A stretch of DNA of 48,209 bases from contig NZ_JAIAZY010000037.1 of assembly GCF_019459225.1 (NCBI RefSeq), positions 1 through 48,209 of the forward strand, given 5' to 3'. Shown in pieces: positions 16,218 through 24,262 of this stretch; the stretch's first letter is position 1, and each line of letters starts with the position of its first letter. The position numbers and the translations under genes were made by a program. The stretch comes from Bacillus sp. IITD106. GTDB taxonomy: Bacteria > Bacillota > Bacilli > Bacillales > Bacillaceae_C. The notes beneath the pieces are model-generated. The model had not been told where the DNA came from. It searched no databases and was given only the letters and a program-made list of their open reading frames with translations.

Positions 16218-16226
16218 TGTTATAAT
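16218..16226 (+). promoter_or_regulatory. Extended -10 promoter of the dUTPase gene
   Basis: TGTTATAAT forms an extended -10 (TG-N-TATAAT) with no good -35. The start codon is only 20 bp downstream, so the transcript leader must be very short. Confidence 0.55.
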
Positions 16227-16245
16227 TTTTTTGGAGGGATTATAA

Positions 16246-16737
16246 ATGAGATTAGAAGAAATGTTTTCCATGCAAGCTCAGTTAGATGAATACATAGAAA
16301 AAGAACATGGGCTAGAGAATCATCAATTACTGGAAGAAAAGATTCTAGCCTTGCTCGTTGAAATTGGCGAACTAGCGAATGAAACAAGATGTTTTAAATT
16401 TTGGAGTAAAAAGCCTGCTTCTAAAAGTCACGTTATATTAGAAGAATTTGTAGATGGGATTCATTTTATTCTTTCAATTGGGTTAGAACTTGGATTTTCC
16501 AATGAGCCAATATCAATTGTCTCTGCTTATGGAAATGAAGATTTAGTACGGAGCTTTTTAACAGTATTTTCCCTCGTGGATGATCTAAGACAAAAAAGAA
16601 CGTTTGATATTTATGAAGAACTAATGCGTCAATATTTTATCCTAGGACAATCATTAGGTTTTACGATTGATGATGTTCTAAATGCGTACAAAGCTAAAAA
16701 TGAAGTAAACTACAAAAGACAACAAGAGGGGTATTAA
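16246..16737 (+). CDS. All-alpha (dimeric, MazG-like) dUTP diphosphatase
   Basis: Hydrolyses dUTP to dUMP, keeping uracil out of DNA and supplying thymidylate synthesis. The 163-residue protein shows the all-alpha NTP pyrophosphatase metal sites: LLVEIGELANETRCFKFWSKK (ExxE plus the KxW region) and LEEFVDGIHFILSIGLELG (EExxD). A C-terminal helix pair with RQYFILGQSLGFTIDDVLNAY follows. It is unrelated to the trimeric dUTPase. GGAGGG precedes the ATG. It is 28 bp upstream of ysdC, probably in one transcript. Substrate is inferred from the family; related MazG-like enzymes differ. Confidence 0.85.
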   Translation: MRLEEMFSMQAQLDEYIEKEHGLENHQLLEEKILALLVEIGELANETRCFKFWSKKPASKSHVILEEFVDGIHFILSIGLELGFSNEPISIVSAYGNEDLVRSFLTVFSLVDDLRQKRTFDIYEELMRQYFILGQSLGFTIDDVLNAYKAKNEVNYKRQQEGY

Positions 16738-16765
16738 TTAATTTTTTATATATGGAGGTTTCAAC

Positions 16766-17851
16766 ATGCAAAAACTAGATGAAACATTAAAGATGTTAAA
16801 AGAGTTGACTGACGCAAAAGGCATTCCTGGAAATGAACACGAACCAAGAGAAGTGATGAAAAAATACATAACGCCTTTTGCAGATGAAATGGAAACAGAT
16901 GGGCTTGGAAGCTTAATTGCCAAAAAAACTGGTGATGAAAACGGTCCGAAAATTATGATCGCAGGGCATTTGGATGAAGTCGGCTTTATGATCACGCAAA
17001 TCGACAAAAATGGTTTTTTACGTTTTCAAACCGTCGGTGGTTGGTGGTCTCAGGTCATGCTTGCACAGCGGGTAACGATTGTTACAGCTAATGGCGATGT
17101 AACAGGTGTCATTGGTTCAAAACCTCCCCATATTTTATCTGCCGAAGCAAGAAAAAAACCAGTTGACATTAAGGATATGTTCATTGATATTGGTGCTTCG
17201 AGCCGAGAAGAAGCAATGGAATGGGGAGTTCGCCCAGGAGACATGGCAGTTCCATATTTTGAATTTACAGTGATGAATAATGAAAAACATTTGCTCGCCA
17301 AAGCATGGGATAACCGAATTGGCTGTGCGATTGCAATCGATGTTTTGAAGAATTTAAAAGGTGAAAATCATCCAAATATTGTTTATGGAGTGGCAACTGT
17401 ACAGGAAGAGGTTGGACTAAGAGGTGCAAAAACAGCGGGAAACAAAGTACAGCCTGACATTTCTATTGCGGTTGATGTTGGTATAGCGGGAGATACACCG
17501 GGAATAAGTGAAAAAGAAGCGATGAGTAAGATGGGAGAAGGGCCACAAATTATTTTATATGATGCATCTATGGTTTCCCACAAAGGCCTTCGTGATCTAG
17601 TAACAAAGACTGCAGATGAGCTCGGAATTCCATATCAGTTCGATGCGATTCCAGGCGGTGGAACAGATGCCGGTTCTATCCACCTGGCTCATGAGGGAGC
17701 ACCTTCTCTTGCCATTACCATTGCTACTCGTTATATCCATACACATGCCGGAATCCTCCATCGTGATGACTATGAAAATGCTGTTAAGCTAATAACAGAA
17801 GTAGTAAAGCGTTTAGATCGTAAAACAGTTGATGAAATAACGTTCGCATAA
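16766..17851 (+). CDS. ysdC: M42 family metallopeptidase YsdC (glutamyl/deblocking aminopeptidase type)
   Basis: A cytosolic dinuclear metal aminopeptidase of 361 residues, forming tetrahedral oligomers in the family. Metal and catalytic motifs are all present: [10 protein letters not shown] (His and Asp region), the bridging aspartate in [11 protein letters not shown], the base and metal ligand pair [23 protein letters not shown], and the last ligand in [21 protein letters not shown] lines the active site. GGAGG precedes the ATG. The gene ends just before the long repeat element, and no simple terminator is seen before it; hairpins in the repeat may serve. Confidence 0.93.
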   Translation: MQKLDETLKMLKELTDAKGIPGNEHEPREVMKKYITPFADEMETDGLGSLIAKKTGDENGPKIMIAGHLDEVGFMITQIDKNGFLRFQTVGGWWSQVMLAQRVTIVTANGDVTGVIGSKPPHILSAEARKKPVDIKDMFIDIGASSREEAMEWGVRPGDMAVPYFEFTVMNNEKHLLAKAWDNRIGCAIAIDVLKNLKGENHPNIVYGVATVQEEVGLRGAKTAGNKVQPDISIAVDVGIAGDTPGISEKEAMSKMGEGPQIILYDASMVSHKGLRDLVTKTADELGIPYQFDAIPGGGTDAGSIHLAHEGAPSLAITIATRYIHTHAGILHRDDYENAVKLITEVVKRLDRKTVDEITFA

Positions 17852-17855
17852 GAAC

Positions 17856-18185
17856 AAAAGCGCAAGGCGCCCGTTCAGCGACGTACAGGCCCACAGGATG
17901 TGGGTCCGTCGACGTAGCCACAGGACGTGGCGGTTTTAGTCGACGTTCCTCTTTAAGCTTCTGACGAGATAAAGGAAACACGGCGAGGTTGGAAAAGCGG
18001 AAGGCGCCTGGTTAGCCCCGACAAGCAAATGTTCTGAGTCAAAAAAGTCTGATCTTTGACTTTTATTGACTCAGGTTATTTGACCTCGAGGGGCTGGCGC
18101 CTGCAGCTAGACAAGACGAGCCGATGTTGACTTATCGTAGGAAGAAACTGAAAGTTTGCTAGTCGCTGGGCGCCTGGAGCTAGAC
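17856..18185 (+). repeat. Long modular repeat element, copy A
   Basis: Begins AAAAGCGCAAGGCGCC and ends GGCGCCTGGAGCTAGAC. It contains two related hairpins, CCCACA-GGA-TGTGGG (17890-17904) and GCCAC-AGGAC-GTGGC (17917-17931), each followed by GTCGACGT. A large hairpin follows with AGCCCC (18014-18019) facing GGGGCT (18090-18095) and CTGAGTCAA facing TTGACTCAG. GGCGCC boxes bracket this hairpin (18003-18008, 18096-18101). The right part holds two GAGCTAGAC boxes. The reverse complement of 23311-23650 is nearly identical. No protein is encoded; the remaining stretch to 18252 shows nothing further. Confidence 0.92.
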
Positions 18186-18252
18186 GGAAACTAACTTTAA
18201 AAGTTATCCACAACTTTTCAAATTATATTTCCTCAGCAAATATAAAGAAGGA

Positions 18253-18274
18253 GGCGCATGAACATTCATGCGCC
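18253..18274 (-). terminator. Terminator of sspI
   Basis: GGCGCATGAACATTCATGCGCC is a perfect palindrome with a tiny loop just after the sspI stop (minus strand), followed on that strand by TCCTTCTTTAT. It may also stop transcripts coming from ysdC. Confidence 0.75.
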
Positions 18275-18279
18275 CACCT

Positions 18280-18486
18280 TTATTTCAAACCTTGTTCCAA
18301 CGTGTCCAGCATCGTTTTTTGCTCTTGTTCATCCGCATTTTGCCAAATAACCTCAAATAATACTCCTAGGCCAGGAAGTAATTTTTCCTCGCCGCGTTGA
18401 ATTGCGTCTACAATCGTATCTCTCAACTGGTCTTGTGAATTTCCTGAAACATTGTGAATAACGGCGTTTCTTATATTAATATCCAT
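18280..18486 (-). CDS. sspI: Small acid-soluble spore protein SspI
   Basis: A minor small acid-soluble spore protein of 68 residues, made in the forespore and degraded on germination. [20 protein letters not shown], then [28 protein letters not shown] is the SspI pattern; it is unrelated to the alpha/beta DNA-binding SASPs. The start is the ATG at 18486, after AAAGGGG; a longer frame to 18531 has no binding site. It diverges from ysgA as in B. subtilis. The family is SigG-controlled; I saw a CATTATA that could be a SigG -10 about 60 bp upstream but no convincing -35. Confidence 0.94.
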   Translation of the reverse strand: MDINIRNAVIHNVSGNSQDQLRDTIVDAIQRGEEKLLPGLGVLFEVIWQNADEQEQKTMLDTLEQGLK

Positions 18487-18524
18487 GAATGTAAACCCCT
18501 TTCGATGTAAGTTCAACTTAGTTT

Positions 18525-18552
18525 TTCGCAAATCCTTTAGAATATGTATAAT
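18525..18552 (+). promoter_or_regulatory. Possible promoter of ysgA
   Basis: TTCGCA (18525-18530), 16-bp spacer, TATAAT (18547-18552), 34 bp before the ysgA start. The -10 is perfect and the -35 weak. Confidence 0.45.
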
Positions 18553-18585
18553 GGAAGAAGAATGAATTCTGAAAGGACTTTACGA

Positions 18586-19341
18586 ATGGAACATATTCAA
18601 TCTACGAAAAATTCTCGAGTAAAAGAGTGGAAAAAACTCCTTTCAAAAAAAGAAAGGGATTTGACAGGGACATATATTATCGAAGGGGAACATCTTATTG
18701 AAGAGGCATTAAAAACGAAAGATGTGATAGAATTGATGGTCCAAGAAAACATCCCAATTTTAGACTCATGGCCAATAACAAAAATACCTTCTGTAACGAC
18801 TATATCTGCTGATATTAGCAAACTCATTTCAGATACGAAAACACCCCAAGGAGTATTTGCTGTATGCCGTAAAAAAGAGACTACAATTGATTTAGCAAAG
18901 CATAAACGATATTTATTATTAGATGGAGTACAAGATCCTGGAAACATCGGCACAATCATTCGTACGGCAGATGCAGCAGGGATTGATGCGATCATAATGG
19001 GAGAAGGATCAGGTGATATATATAACCCTAAAGTGATTCGCTCTGCACAAGGCAGCCATTTTCATTTGCCAATCGTAACAGGAAACTTACATACATGGAT
19101 AGAAACATTTAAAAAATCCGCTATTCCAGTCTTTGGAACGTCTTTGGAAGGAGCAGTCTCTTACAAGGAAGTTTCGCCATCCGATTCTTTCGCCTTAATC
19201 GTCGGAAACGAAGGTGCGGGGGTAGCCAGAGACATTCTTAACAAAACAGATAAAAATCTATATATCCCGATCTTTGGGAAGAGTGAATCCTTAAATGTCG
19301 CTGTAGCGGCTGGCATTCTTTTATATTATTTAAGAAAATAG
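18586..19341 (+). CDS. ysgA: TrmH/SpoU-family RNA 2'-O-methyltransferase YsgA
   Basis: A 251-residue SPOUT-class methyltransferase. The N-terminal substrate-binding domain (NSRVKEWKKLLSKKERD, YIIEGEHLIEEAL) is followed by the catalytic knot with motif 1 LDGVQDPGNIGTIIRTADAAG (the conserved Asn and Arg), motif 2 ALIVGNEGAGV and motif 3 IPIFGKSESLNVAVAAGILLYY. The RNA target is not certain; relatives modify 23S rRNA. The start is ATG 18586 after AAAGGAC; an extension to 18544 would run over the promoter. It lies upstream of the pheS T-box, as in other bacilli. Confidence 0.93.
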   Translation: MEHIQSTKNSRVKEWKKLLSKKERDLTGTYIIEGEHLIEEALKTKDVIELMVQENIPILDSWPITKIPSVTTISADISKLISDTKTPQGVFAVCRKKETTIDLAKHKRYLLLDGVQDPGNIGTIIRTADAAGIDAIIMGEGSGDIYNPKVIRSAQGSHFHLPIVTGNLHTWIETFKKSAIPVFGTSLEGAVSYKEVSPSDSFALIVGNEGAGVARDILNKTDKNLYIPIFGKSESLNVAVAAGILLYYLRK

Positions 19342-19343
19342 GT

Positions 19344-19372
19344 TTGAAATTGCGGAGCATACCATCTATAAT
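19344..19372 (+). promoter_or_regulatory. SigA promoter of pheST
   Basis: TTGAAA (19344-19349), 17-bp spacer, TATAAT (19367-19372), immediately after ysgA and before the T-box leader. Confidence 0.8.
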
Positions 19373-19384
19373 GGTGTGTATATC

Positions 19385-19715
19385 TAAATAAGGATTAATG
19401 ACTGCGACGGAGAAAAGTAACCGAGACTAAGCTTTCAGGAAGAAAATGCCTTGACTGTGAGCATTTTCAGTGGAATCTAGGTGAAGTTCACCTCCTGAGT
19501 CGGTATCGGGACCGTTTTAGTAGATATTCAAAAAGGAGGTAACCACGGACTTTTTGAGCAATCACTTAAACGTAAAGATACCCCGGCGTTTGCCGTTATA
19601 ACAATGAAGTGAACATAAATTGGAAAGCGGATGCGCTGAGAGCAGAAGCTAGACAATATGTTTATAAGGGTGGTACCGCGACCTAAGCCTCGTCCCTTTT
19701 TGGGATTGGGGCTTT
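19385..19715 (+). promoter_or_regulatory. T-box riboswitch controlling pheS-pheT
   Basis: A leader of about 330 nt with the perfect T-box AGGGTGGTACCGCG (19667-19680) and terminator arms AAGCCTCGTCCC and GGGATTGGGGCTT followed by T (about 19684-19717). TTC at 19527-19529 is a candidate specifier codon for tRNA-Phe, though I did not resolve stem I fully. AAGTGAACATAAATT, typical of the segment before the antiterminator, is separated from the T-box by about 45 nt that include a repeat remnant (19622-19656). Confidence 0.9.
19622..19656. repeat. Repeat remnant inside the pheS T-box leader
   Basis: GGAAAGCGGATGCGC and AGAAGCTAGACAA resemble the two ends of the modular repeat (AAAAGCGGAAGCGCC and GGAGCTAGACAA). 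The order, orientation and short spacing match the mini form at 5980-6025. Confidence 0.55.
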
Positions 19716-19749
19716 TTTGTATTTAGTCATATTGAAGGAGGAAATGATT

Positions 19750-20787
19750 GTGGAAGAAAAGCTAAAACAATTAGAAGCGGAAGCTTTGGCTAAAATTACT
19801 GATGCTCATGATTTAAAAGCATTGAATGAAGTCCGTGTTGCCTATTTAGGAAAAAAAGGTCCGATTACGGAAGTTCTGCGAGGTATGGGGAAATTATCCG
19901 CTGAAGAACGTCCGAAAATGGGGGCTCTCGTTAATGTCGTGAGAGAAACGATTACAAATGAAATTGCTAAAAAGCAACAAGAATTAGAAGAAGCTGCTGT
20001 TCGTAAACAACTAGACGCTGAAACGATCGACATTACTCTCCCTGGAAGACCTGTTCAAACGGGAAGCCGCCATCCACTAACCCAAATCATAGAGGAAATT
20101 GAAGATCTTTTCATTGGCATGGGATATAAAGTGGCGGAAGGTCCTGAAGTCGAAAAAGATTACTATAATTTTGAAGCGTTGAACTTGCCGAAAGGCCATC
20201 CTGCTCGCGATATGCAAGATTCTTTTTATATTACAGAAGAAATCTTGCTTCGTACCCATACTTCCCCTGTTCAAGCAAGAACAATGGAAAAGCATGAAGG
20301 GAAAGGTCCTGTAAAAATCATTTGTCCAGGTAAGGTATATCGTCGTGATAATGATGATGCGACACATTCACATCAATTTACTCAAATTGAAGGTTTGGTT
20401 ATTGATGAAAATATTACAATGGGAGATTTAAAAGGGACTCTCGAAGTATTTGCGAAAAAAATATTCGGAGAAGATCGCGAAATTCGTTTGCGTCCAAGCT
20501 TCTTCCCATTTACAGAACCGTCAGTCGAAATGGACATCTCATGTAAAATTTGTGGTGGAGAAGGCTGCCGTGTTTGTAAGCAAACGGGCTGGATTGAAAT
20601 TTTAGGTGCTGGAATGGTTCATCCAAATGTACTTGAAATGGCCGGCTTTGATTCAAAAAAATATACAGGGTTTGCTTTCGGAATGGGTCCTGAACGAATC
20701 GCAATGTTGAAATATGGTGTCGATGATATTCGCCATTTTTATACGAATGATATCCGCTTTTTAAAACAATTTGATGTAGAAGAATAA
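19750..20787 (+). CDS. pheS: Phenylalanine--tRNA ligase alpha subunit
   Basis: Catalytic subunit of the (alpha-beta)2 synthetase. The 345-residue protein has an N-terminal coiled-coil region ([16 protein letters not shown] onward, with [15 protein letters not shown]) that binds tRNA, then the class II core: [32 protein letters not shown] and the motif 3 region [14 protein letters not shown]. Four cysteines in [13 protein letters not shown] lie in the core insertion seen in many bacilli. The start is GTG 19750: it has the right spacing from AAGGAGG (19735-19741) and gives the same MEEKLKQLE start as B. subtilis PheS; ATG 19744 is too close. Followed by pheT after 17 bp. Confidence 0.97.
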   Translation: MEEKLKQLEAEALAKITDAHDLKALNEVRVAYLGKKGPITEVLRGMGKLSAEERPKMGALVNVVRETITNEIAKKQQELEEAAVRKQLDAETIDITLPGRPVQTGSRHPLTQIIEEIEDLFIGMGYKVAEGPEVEKDYYNFEALNLPKGHPARDMQDSFYITEEILLRTHTSPVQARTMEKHEGKGPVKIICPGKVYRRDNDDATHSHQFTQIEGLVIDENITMGDLKGTLEVFAKKIFGEDREIRLRPSFFPFTEPSVEMDISCKICGGEGCRVCKQTGWIEILGAGMVHPNVLEMAGFDSKKYTGFAFGMGPERIAMLKYGVDDIRHFYTNDIRFLKQFDVEE

Positions 20788-20804
20788 TTTCGGGAGGGTA
20801 AAAC

Positions 20805-23219
20805 ATGCTTGTTTCATATAAATGGCTAAGAGATTATGTTGATCTTGAAGGAGTAACAGCTCGCGAATTAGCCGGAAAAATTACGAGAAGTGGTATAGAG
20901 GTAGATGGCGTAGAACAATTAAGTGCAGGCGTGAAAGATGTAGTAGTAGGCCATGTACTTGAATGCGAAAAACACCCAGAAGCTGATAAATTAAATAAAT
21001 GTCTAGTTGATATTGGTGAAGATGCACCTGTTCAAATCATTTGCGGGGCTCCGAATGTGGCAAAAGGACAAAAAGTTGCCGTTGCAAAGGTAGGTGCTGT
21101 CCTGCCTGGAAATTTCAAAATAAAAAAAGCAAAGCTTCGTGGTGAGGAATCGAATGGAATGATTTGCTCACTTCAGGAGCTAGGAATTGAAGGGAAACTA
21201 GTTGCTAAGGAATTTGCAGATGGAATTTATGTATTTCCGGAAAATACGGAAGTTGGCGCAGACGCTCTACAGCTTTTAAATTTAGATGATGAAGTATTGG
21301 AGCTTGATTTAACACCAAATCGCGCAGACGCACTTAGTATGATTGGTGTAGCATATGAAACAGCTGCTATTTTAAATAAAGACGTACAATTGCCGGAAAT
21401 CACGACAAATACATCTAGTGAAAAAGCAGAAGATTATATTTCTGTGAGAGTTGATGCAAAAGAAGAAAATCCATTATACACAGCAAAAATCATTAAAAAT
21501 GTAAAAATTGGACCGTCGCCGCTTTGGCTGCAAACGCGTCTTATGTCAGCTGGAATTAGACCACATAATAATGTAGTAGATGTAACGAATTATATTTTAC
21601 TTGAATACGGTCAGCCGCTTCATGCATTCGATTATGACCGTTTTGGTTCAAAAGAAGTGGTCGTTCGTTTGGCTAATGAAGGAGAAAAAATCGTTACACT
21701 TGATGATACAGAGCGTACATTAACTGCTGATGAGCTTGTTATTACAAACGGAACTGAACCTGTAGCACTGGCTGGTGTAATGGGAGGAGCAAATTCCGAA
21801 GTTGGCAATGATACAACGACAATTCTTCTAGAATCTGCTTATTTTACAGGCGCGTCCATTCGCAATACGTCTAAACATCATGGATTACGCAGTGAAGCGA
21901 GCAGCCGTTATGAAAAAGGTGTTGATCCAGAAAGAGTGCGTCCAGCAGCAGAGAGGGCAGCACAACTGATTGCGCAGCTTGCGGGTGGTGAAGTACTAGA
22001 AGGAATGGTTGAAGCGAATCATTTACGAATCGAACCAGCTATCGTATCCATTACGTTAGAAAAAATAAATCGTGTGCTTGGAACGAATATCAACAAAGAA
22101 ACGGTCATTGAAATTTTCAACCGACTAAACTTTGAGATTGCCGTCGAGGACGAAACGTTCATCGTTACCGTTCCGACTCGCCGCGGAGATATTACGATTG
22201 AAGAAGATTTAGTGGAAGAAGTGGCAAGACTTTATGGCTACGATCATATCCCTAAAACTTTGCCGAAAGGTGCTTCTTTACCTGGTGGATTAAACAAGAA
22301 TCAATCAAGAAGGAGAGTTGTAAGAGCTTTTCTTGAAGGGGCTGGGCTCTACCAGGCGATTACGTACTCATTAACGAGTGAGGATAAGGCGACACGTTTT
22401 GCGATTGAAACCAGAGAACCAGTAAAATTAGCAATGCCTATGAGTGAAGAAAGAAGTAGACTAAGATTGAGTATCGTCCCTCAGCTTTTGGAATCCGTTT
22501 CTTATAACTTAGCACGTCAACATGACTCTATTGCGTTATATGAAATTGGCTCCGTCTTTTTAAATAATGGTCAAGGCAATCAGCCTCAGGAACGTGAACA
22601 TCTCGCAGGTGCCATAACGGGTCTGTGGGTAGATAACGAATGGCAAGGTGAAAAAAAGCCGGTTGATTTCTTCGTGGCAAAAGGAATTTTAGAAGGCTTA
22701 TTCAATAAACTTGGTGTATCAGCGCATATTGATTGGCGTAGAGCGGAACTTGACGGAATGCATCCTGGAAGAACAGCGGAAATTCTTTTATCAGGAGAAG
22801 TGATCGGCTTTGTTGGTCAAGTGCACCCGCATATACAAAAAGAATTAGACTTAAAAAATACGTACGTATTCGAGATCAAAACAGGTCCACTTTTCAATTA
22901 TGAATTGCCGCCTCTCGTATACACACCGATTCCGCGATTCCCATCCATTACTAGGGATATTGCTTTAGTAGTAGATAAAGAAGTAAGTGCTGGTACATTG
23001 TCAGCTATTATTAAAGACGCGGGTAAAAAATTATTAAAATCTGTTCATGTGTTCGATCTATATGAAGGCGAACATATGGAGGAAGGTAAAAAATCAATCG
23101 CATTTTCCTTAACATATTCTGATCCAGAAAGAACATTGACTGACGAAGAAGTCGTAAAAGCGCATAATAAAGTTCTAACTGAATTAAAGGAAAAAGCAGG
23201 TGCCGAATTAAGAGGTTAA
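20805..23219 (+). CDS. pheT: Phenylalanine--tRNA ligase beta subunit
   Basis: An 804-residue subunit of the synthetase. Domains in order: N-terminal core [14 protein letters not shown], a tRNA-binding OB fold (about 40-150, with [20 protein letters not shown] and [13 protein letters not shown]), the B3/B4 editing domain (about 205-400, with [20 protein letters not shown] and [13 protein letters not shown]), the B5 domain, the inactive catalytic-like domain, and a C-terminal FDX-ACB anticodon-binding domain from about 710 ([19 protein letters not shown]). Length is standard. AGGAGG-like GGGAGGG precedes the ATG. Operon with pheS under T-box control. Confidence 0.97.
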   Translation: MLVSYKWLRDYVDLEGVTARELAGKITRSGIEVDGVEQLSAGVKDVVVGHVLECEKHPEADKLNKCLVDIGEDAPVQIICGAPNVAKGQKVAVAKVGAVLPGNFKIKKAKLRGEESNGMICSLQELGIEGKLVAKEFADGIYVFPENTEVGADALQLLNLDDEVLELDLTPNRADALSMIGVAYETAAILNKDVQLPEITTNTSSEKAEDYISVRVDAKEENPLYTAKIIKNVKIGPSPLWLQTRLMSAGIRPHNNVVDVTNYILLEYGQPLHAFDYDRFGSKEVVVRLANEGEKIVTLDDTERTLTADELVITNGTEPVALAGVMGGANSEVGNDTTTILLESAYFTGASIRNTSKHHGLRSEASSRYEKGVDPERVRPAAERAAQLIAQLAGGEVLEGMVEANHLRIEPAIVSITLEKINRVLGTNINKETVIEIFNRLNFEIAVEDETFIVTVPTRRGDITIEEDLVEEVARLYGYDHIPKTLPKGASLPGGLNKNQSRRRVVRAFLEGAGLYQAITYSLTSEDKATRFAIETREPVKLAMPMSEERSRLRLSIVPQLLESVSYNLARQHDSIALYEIGSVFLNNGQGNQPQEREHLAGAITGLWVDNEWQGEKKPVDFFVAKGILEGLFNKLGVSAHIDWRRAELDGMHPGRTAEILLSGEVIGFVGQVHPHIQKELDLKNTYVFEIKTGPLFNYELPPLVYTPIPRFPSITRDIALVVDKEVSAGTLSAIIKDAGKKLLKSVHVFDLYEGEHMEEGKKSIAFSLTYSDPERTLTDEEVVKAHNKVLTELKEKAGAELRG

Positions 23220-23225
23220 TGATAA

Positions 23226-23252
23226 AACGCGAGCTATTATGCCCGCGTTTTC
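23226..23252 (+). terminator. Intrinsic terminator after pheT
   Basis: AACGCGAGC pairs with GCCCGCGTT (one mismatch) and is followed by TTTCTTT. Confidence 0.75.
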
Positions 23253-23310
23253 TTTATAAGTAAAGAAAGTATAAATTTTAATAGGATTTCGCTGACAATG
23301 GATGTCTGCC

Positions 23311-23650
23311 TTGTCCAGCTCCAGCGCCTATCGACTAGCAAACTTCCTGGCCTTTTCCCTACGATAAGTCAACATCGGCTCGTCTTGTCTAGCTCCAGGC
23401 GCCAGCCCCTCGAGGTCAAATAACCTGAGTCAATAAAAGTCAAAGAGCGGACTTTTTTTGACTCAGAACATTTGCTTGTCGGGGCTGATCAGGCGCCTTC
23501 CGCTTTTCCGACCTCGCCGTGTTTCCTTTATCTCAGTCAAAGGCCGACAAAGGAACGTCGACTAAAACCGCCACGTCCTGTGGCGACGCCGACGGACCCG
23601 CATCCTGCGGGCCTGTACGTCGATGAGCAAGGCGCTTGCGCTTTTCTTTT
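23311..23650 (-). repeat. Long modular repeat element, copy B (inverted relative to copy A)
   Basis: Read on the minus strand this copy follows the same order as 17856-18185: AAAAGCGCAAGCGCC, hairpin CCCGCA-GGA-TGCGGG, hairpin CGCCAC-AGGAC-GTGGCG, GGCGCC, the AGCCCC/CTGAGTCAA large hairpin, GGCGCCTGGAGCTAGACAA, and a final GGCGCTGGAGCTGGACAA. The first hairpin differs from copy A by A-to-G in one arm and T-to-C in the other, keeping the pairing. The end-to-end copies are 5.1 kb apart. Plus-strand frames across this element are not genes. The stretch 23651-23716 is AT-rich with no other feature. Confidence 0.92.
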
Positions 23651-23716
23651 GCGCTTAACAAAGGGATATAAATTCTATACAATCATTAATATAATAATAA
23701 CAAGAGGACGGAAGAT

Positions 23717-24262
23717 ATGAAGAAAAGACGTTTGTTAATATATTTATTTTTATTTTTTGCTTTAGTTGTAGTTATGACTGTTTATGGGAAACAATCGTCC
23801 CAACAATATAACCCTAATAAAGTTACAGGTTATTTAAATGGACTGCGAATGGGGATACAAGATTTATATAAGAAAGTCCCAATTAATACGATAAGGGAAA
23901 CTAATACGCTGACGGAGAAACAGCTTGACCATTTAATAGGTGGGGTAGACCGAGCTTATTCAAGTTATTTAGAATTAAAAGCGATGGGGATTAATTTTCA
24001 TTTTATAAAAGAAGAGGACATAAAGAATACAGATGTTATTTTAGAAAATATCCTTTCTTCACTCCAAGAGTTAAAATCATCTACTAAAGATGATATCAAC
24101 CTCACAAAAAATCAAATGAATGACATTGATGAACTTTACGTATTTTTATGGGATATATATGAACTTGATCTGTATGATAAAGAATTAGGTGAAATTTTAC
24201 TAAACTTGGAGGACGTGAGTGGAAAACATGAAATCTTGGGGAAAGTTAATTTTCAGCCGTAG
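23717..24262 (+). CDS. Unknown exported or membrane-anchored protein
   Basis: I do not recognise this 181-residue protein. It has an N-terminal hydrophobic segment after basic residues (KKRRLLIYLFLFFALVVVMTVYG), fitting a signal anchor or signal peptide, and no cysteine lipobox. The rest is predicted mostly helical and acidic, with LTEKQLDHLIGGVDRAYSSYLELKAMG and ENILSSLQELKSS. GAGGACGGAAG precedes the ATG. Its 3' end overlaps the sugar dehydrogenase-like gene by 44 bp, so the two are translationally coupled and may act together at the cell surface. The pair sits right beside repeat copy B at a position where B. subtilis goes from pheT towards rnhC. Confidence 0.7.
   Translation: MKKRRLLIYLFLFFALVVVMTVYGKQSSQQYNPNKVTGYLNGLRMGIQDLYKKVPINTIRETNTLTEKQLDHLIGGVDRAYSSYLELKAMGINFHFIKEEDIKNTDVILENILSSLQELKSSTKDDINLTKNQMNDIDELYVFLWDIYELDLYDKELGEILLNLEDVSGKHEILGKVNFQP

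Noticed and set aside
18490-18560. SigG promoter of sspI
   Set aside because: A CATTATA could be the -10, but no GNATR-type -35 lies at the right distance.
17856-23650. Composite transposon bounded by the long repeats
   Set aside because: No transposase is present and the genes between the repeats are in their usual Bacillus order.
23472-23720. 82-codon frame inside repeat copy B
   Set aside because: It lies almost wholly within the non-coding repeat; copy A has a matching minus-strand shadow frame at 17784-17981.
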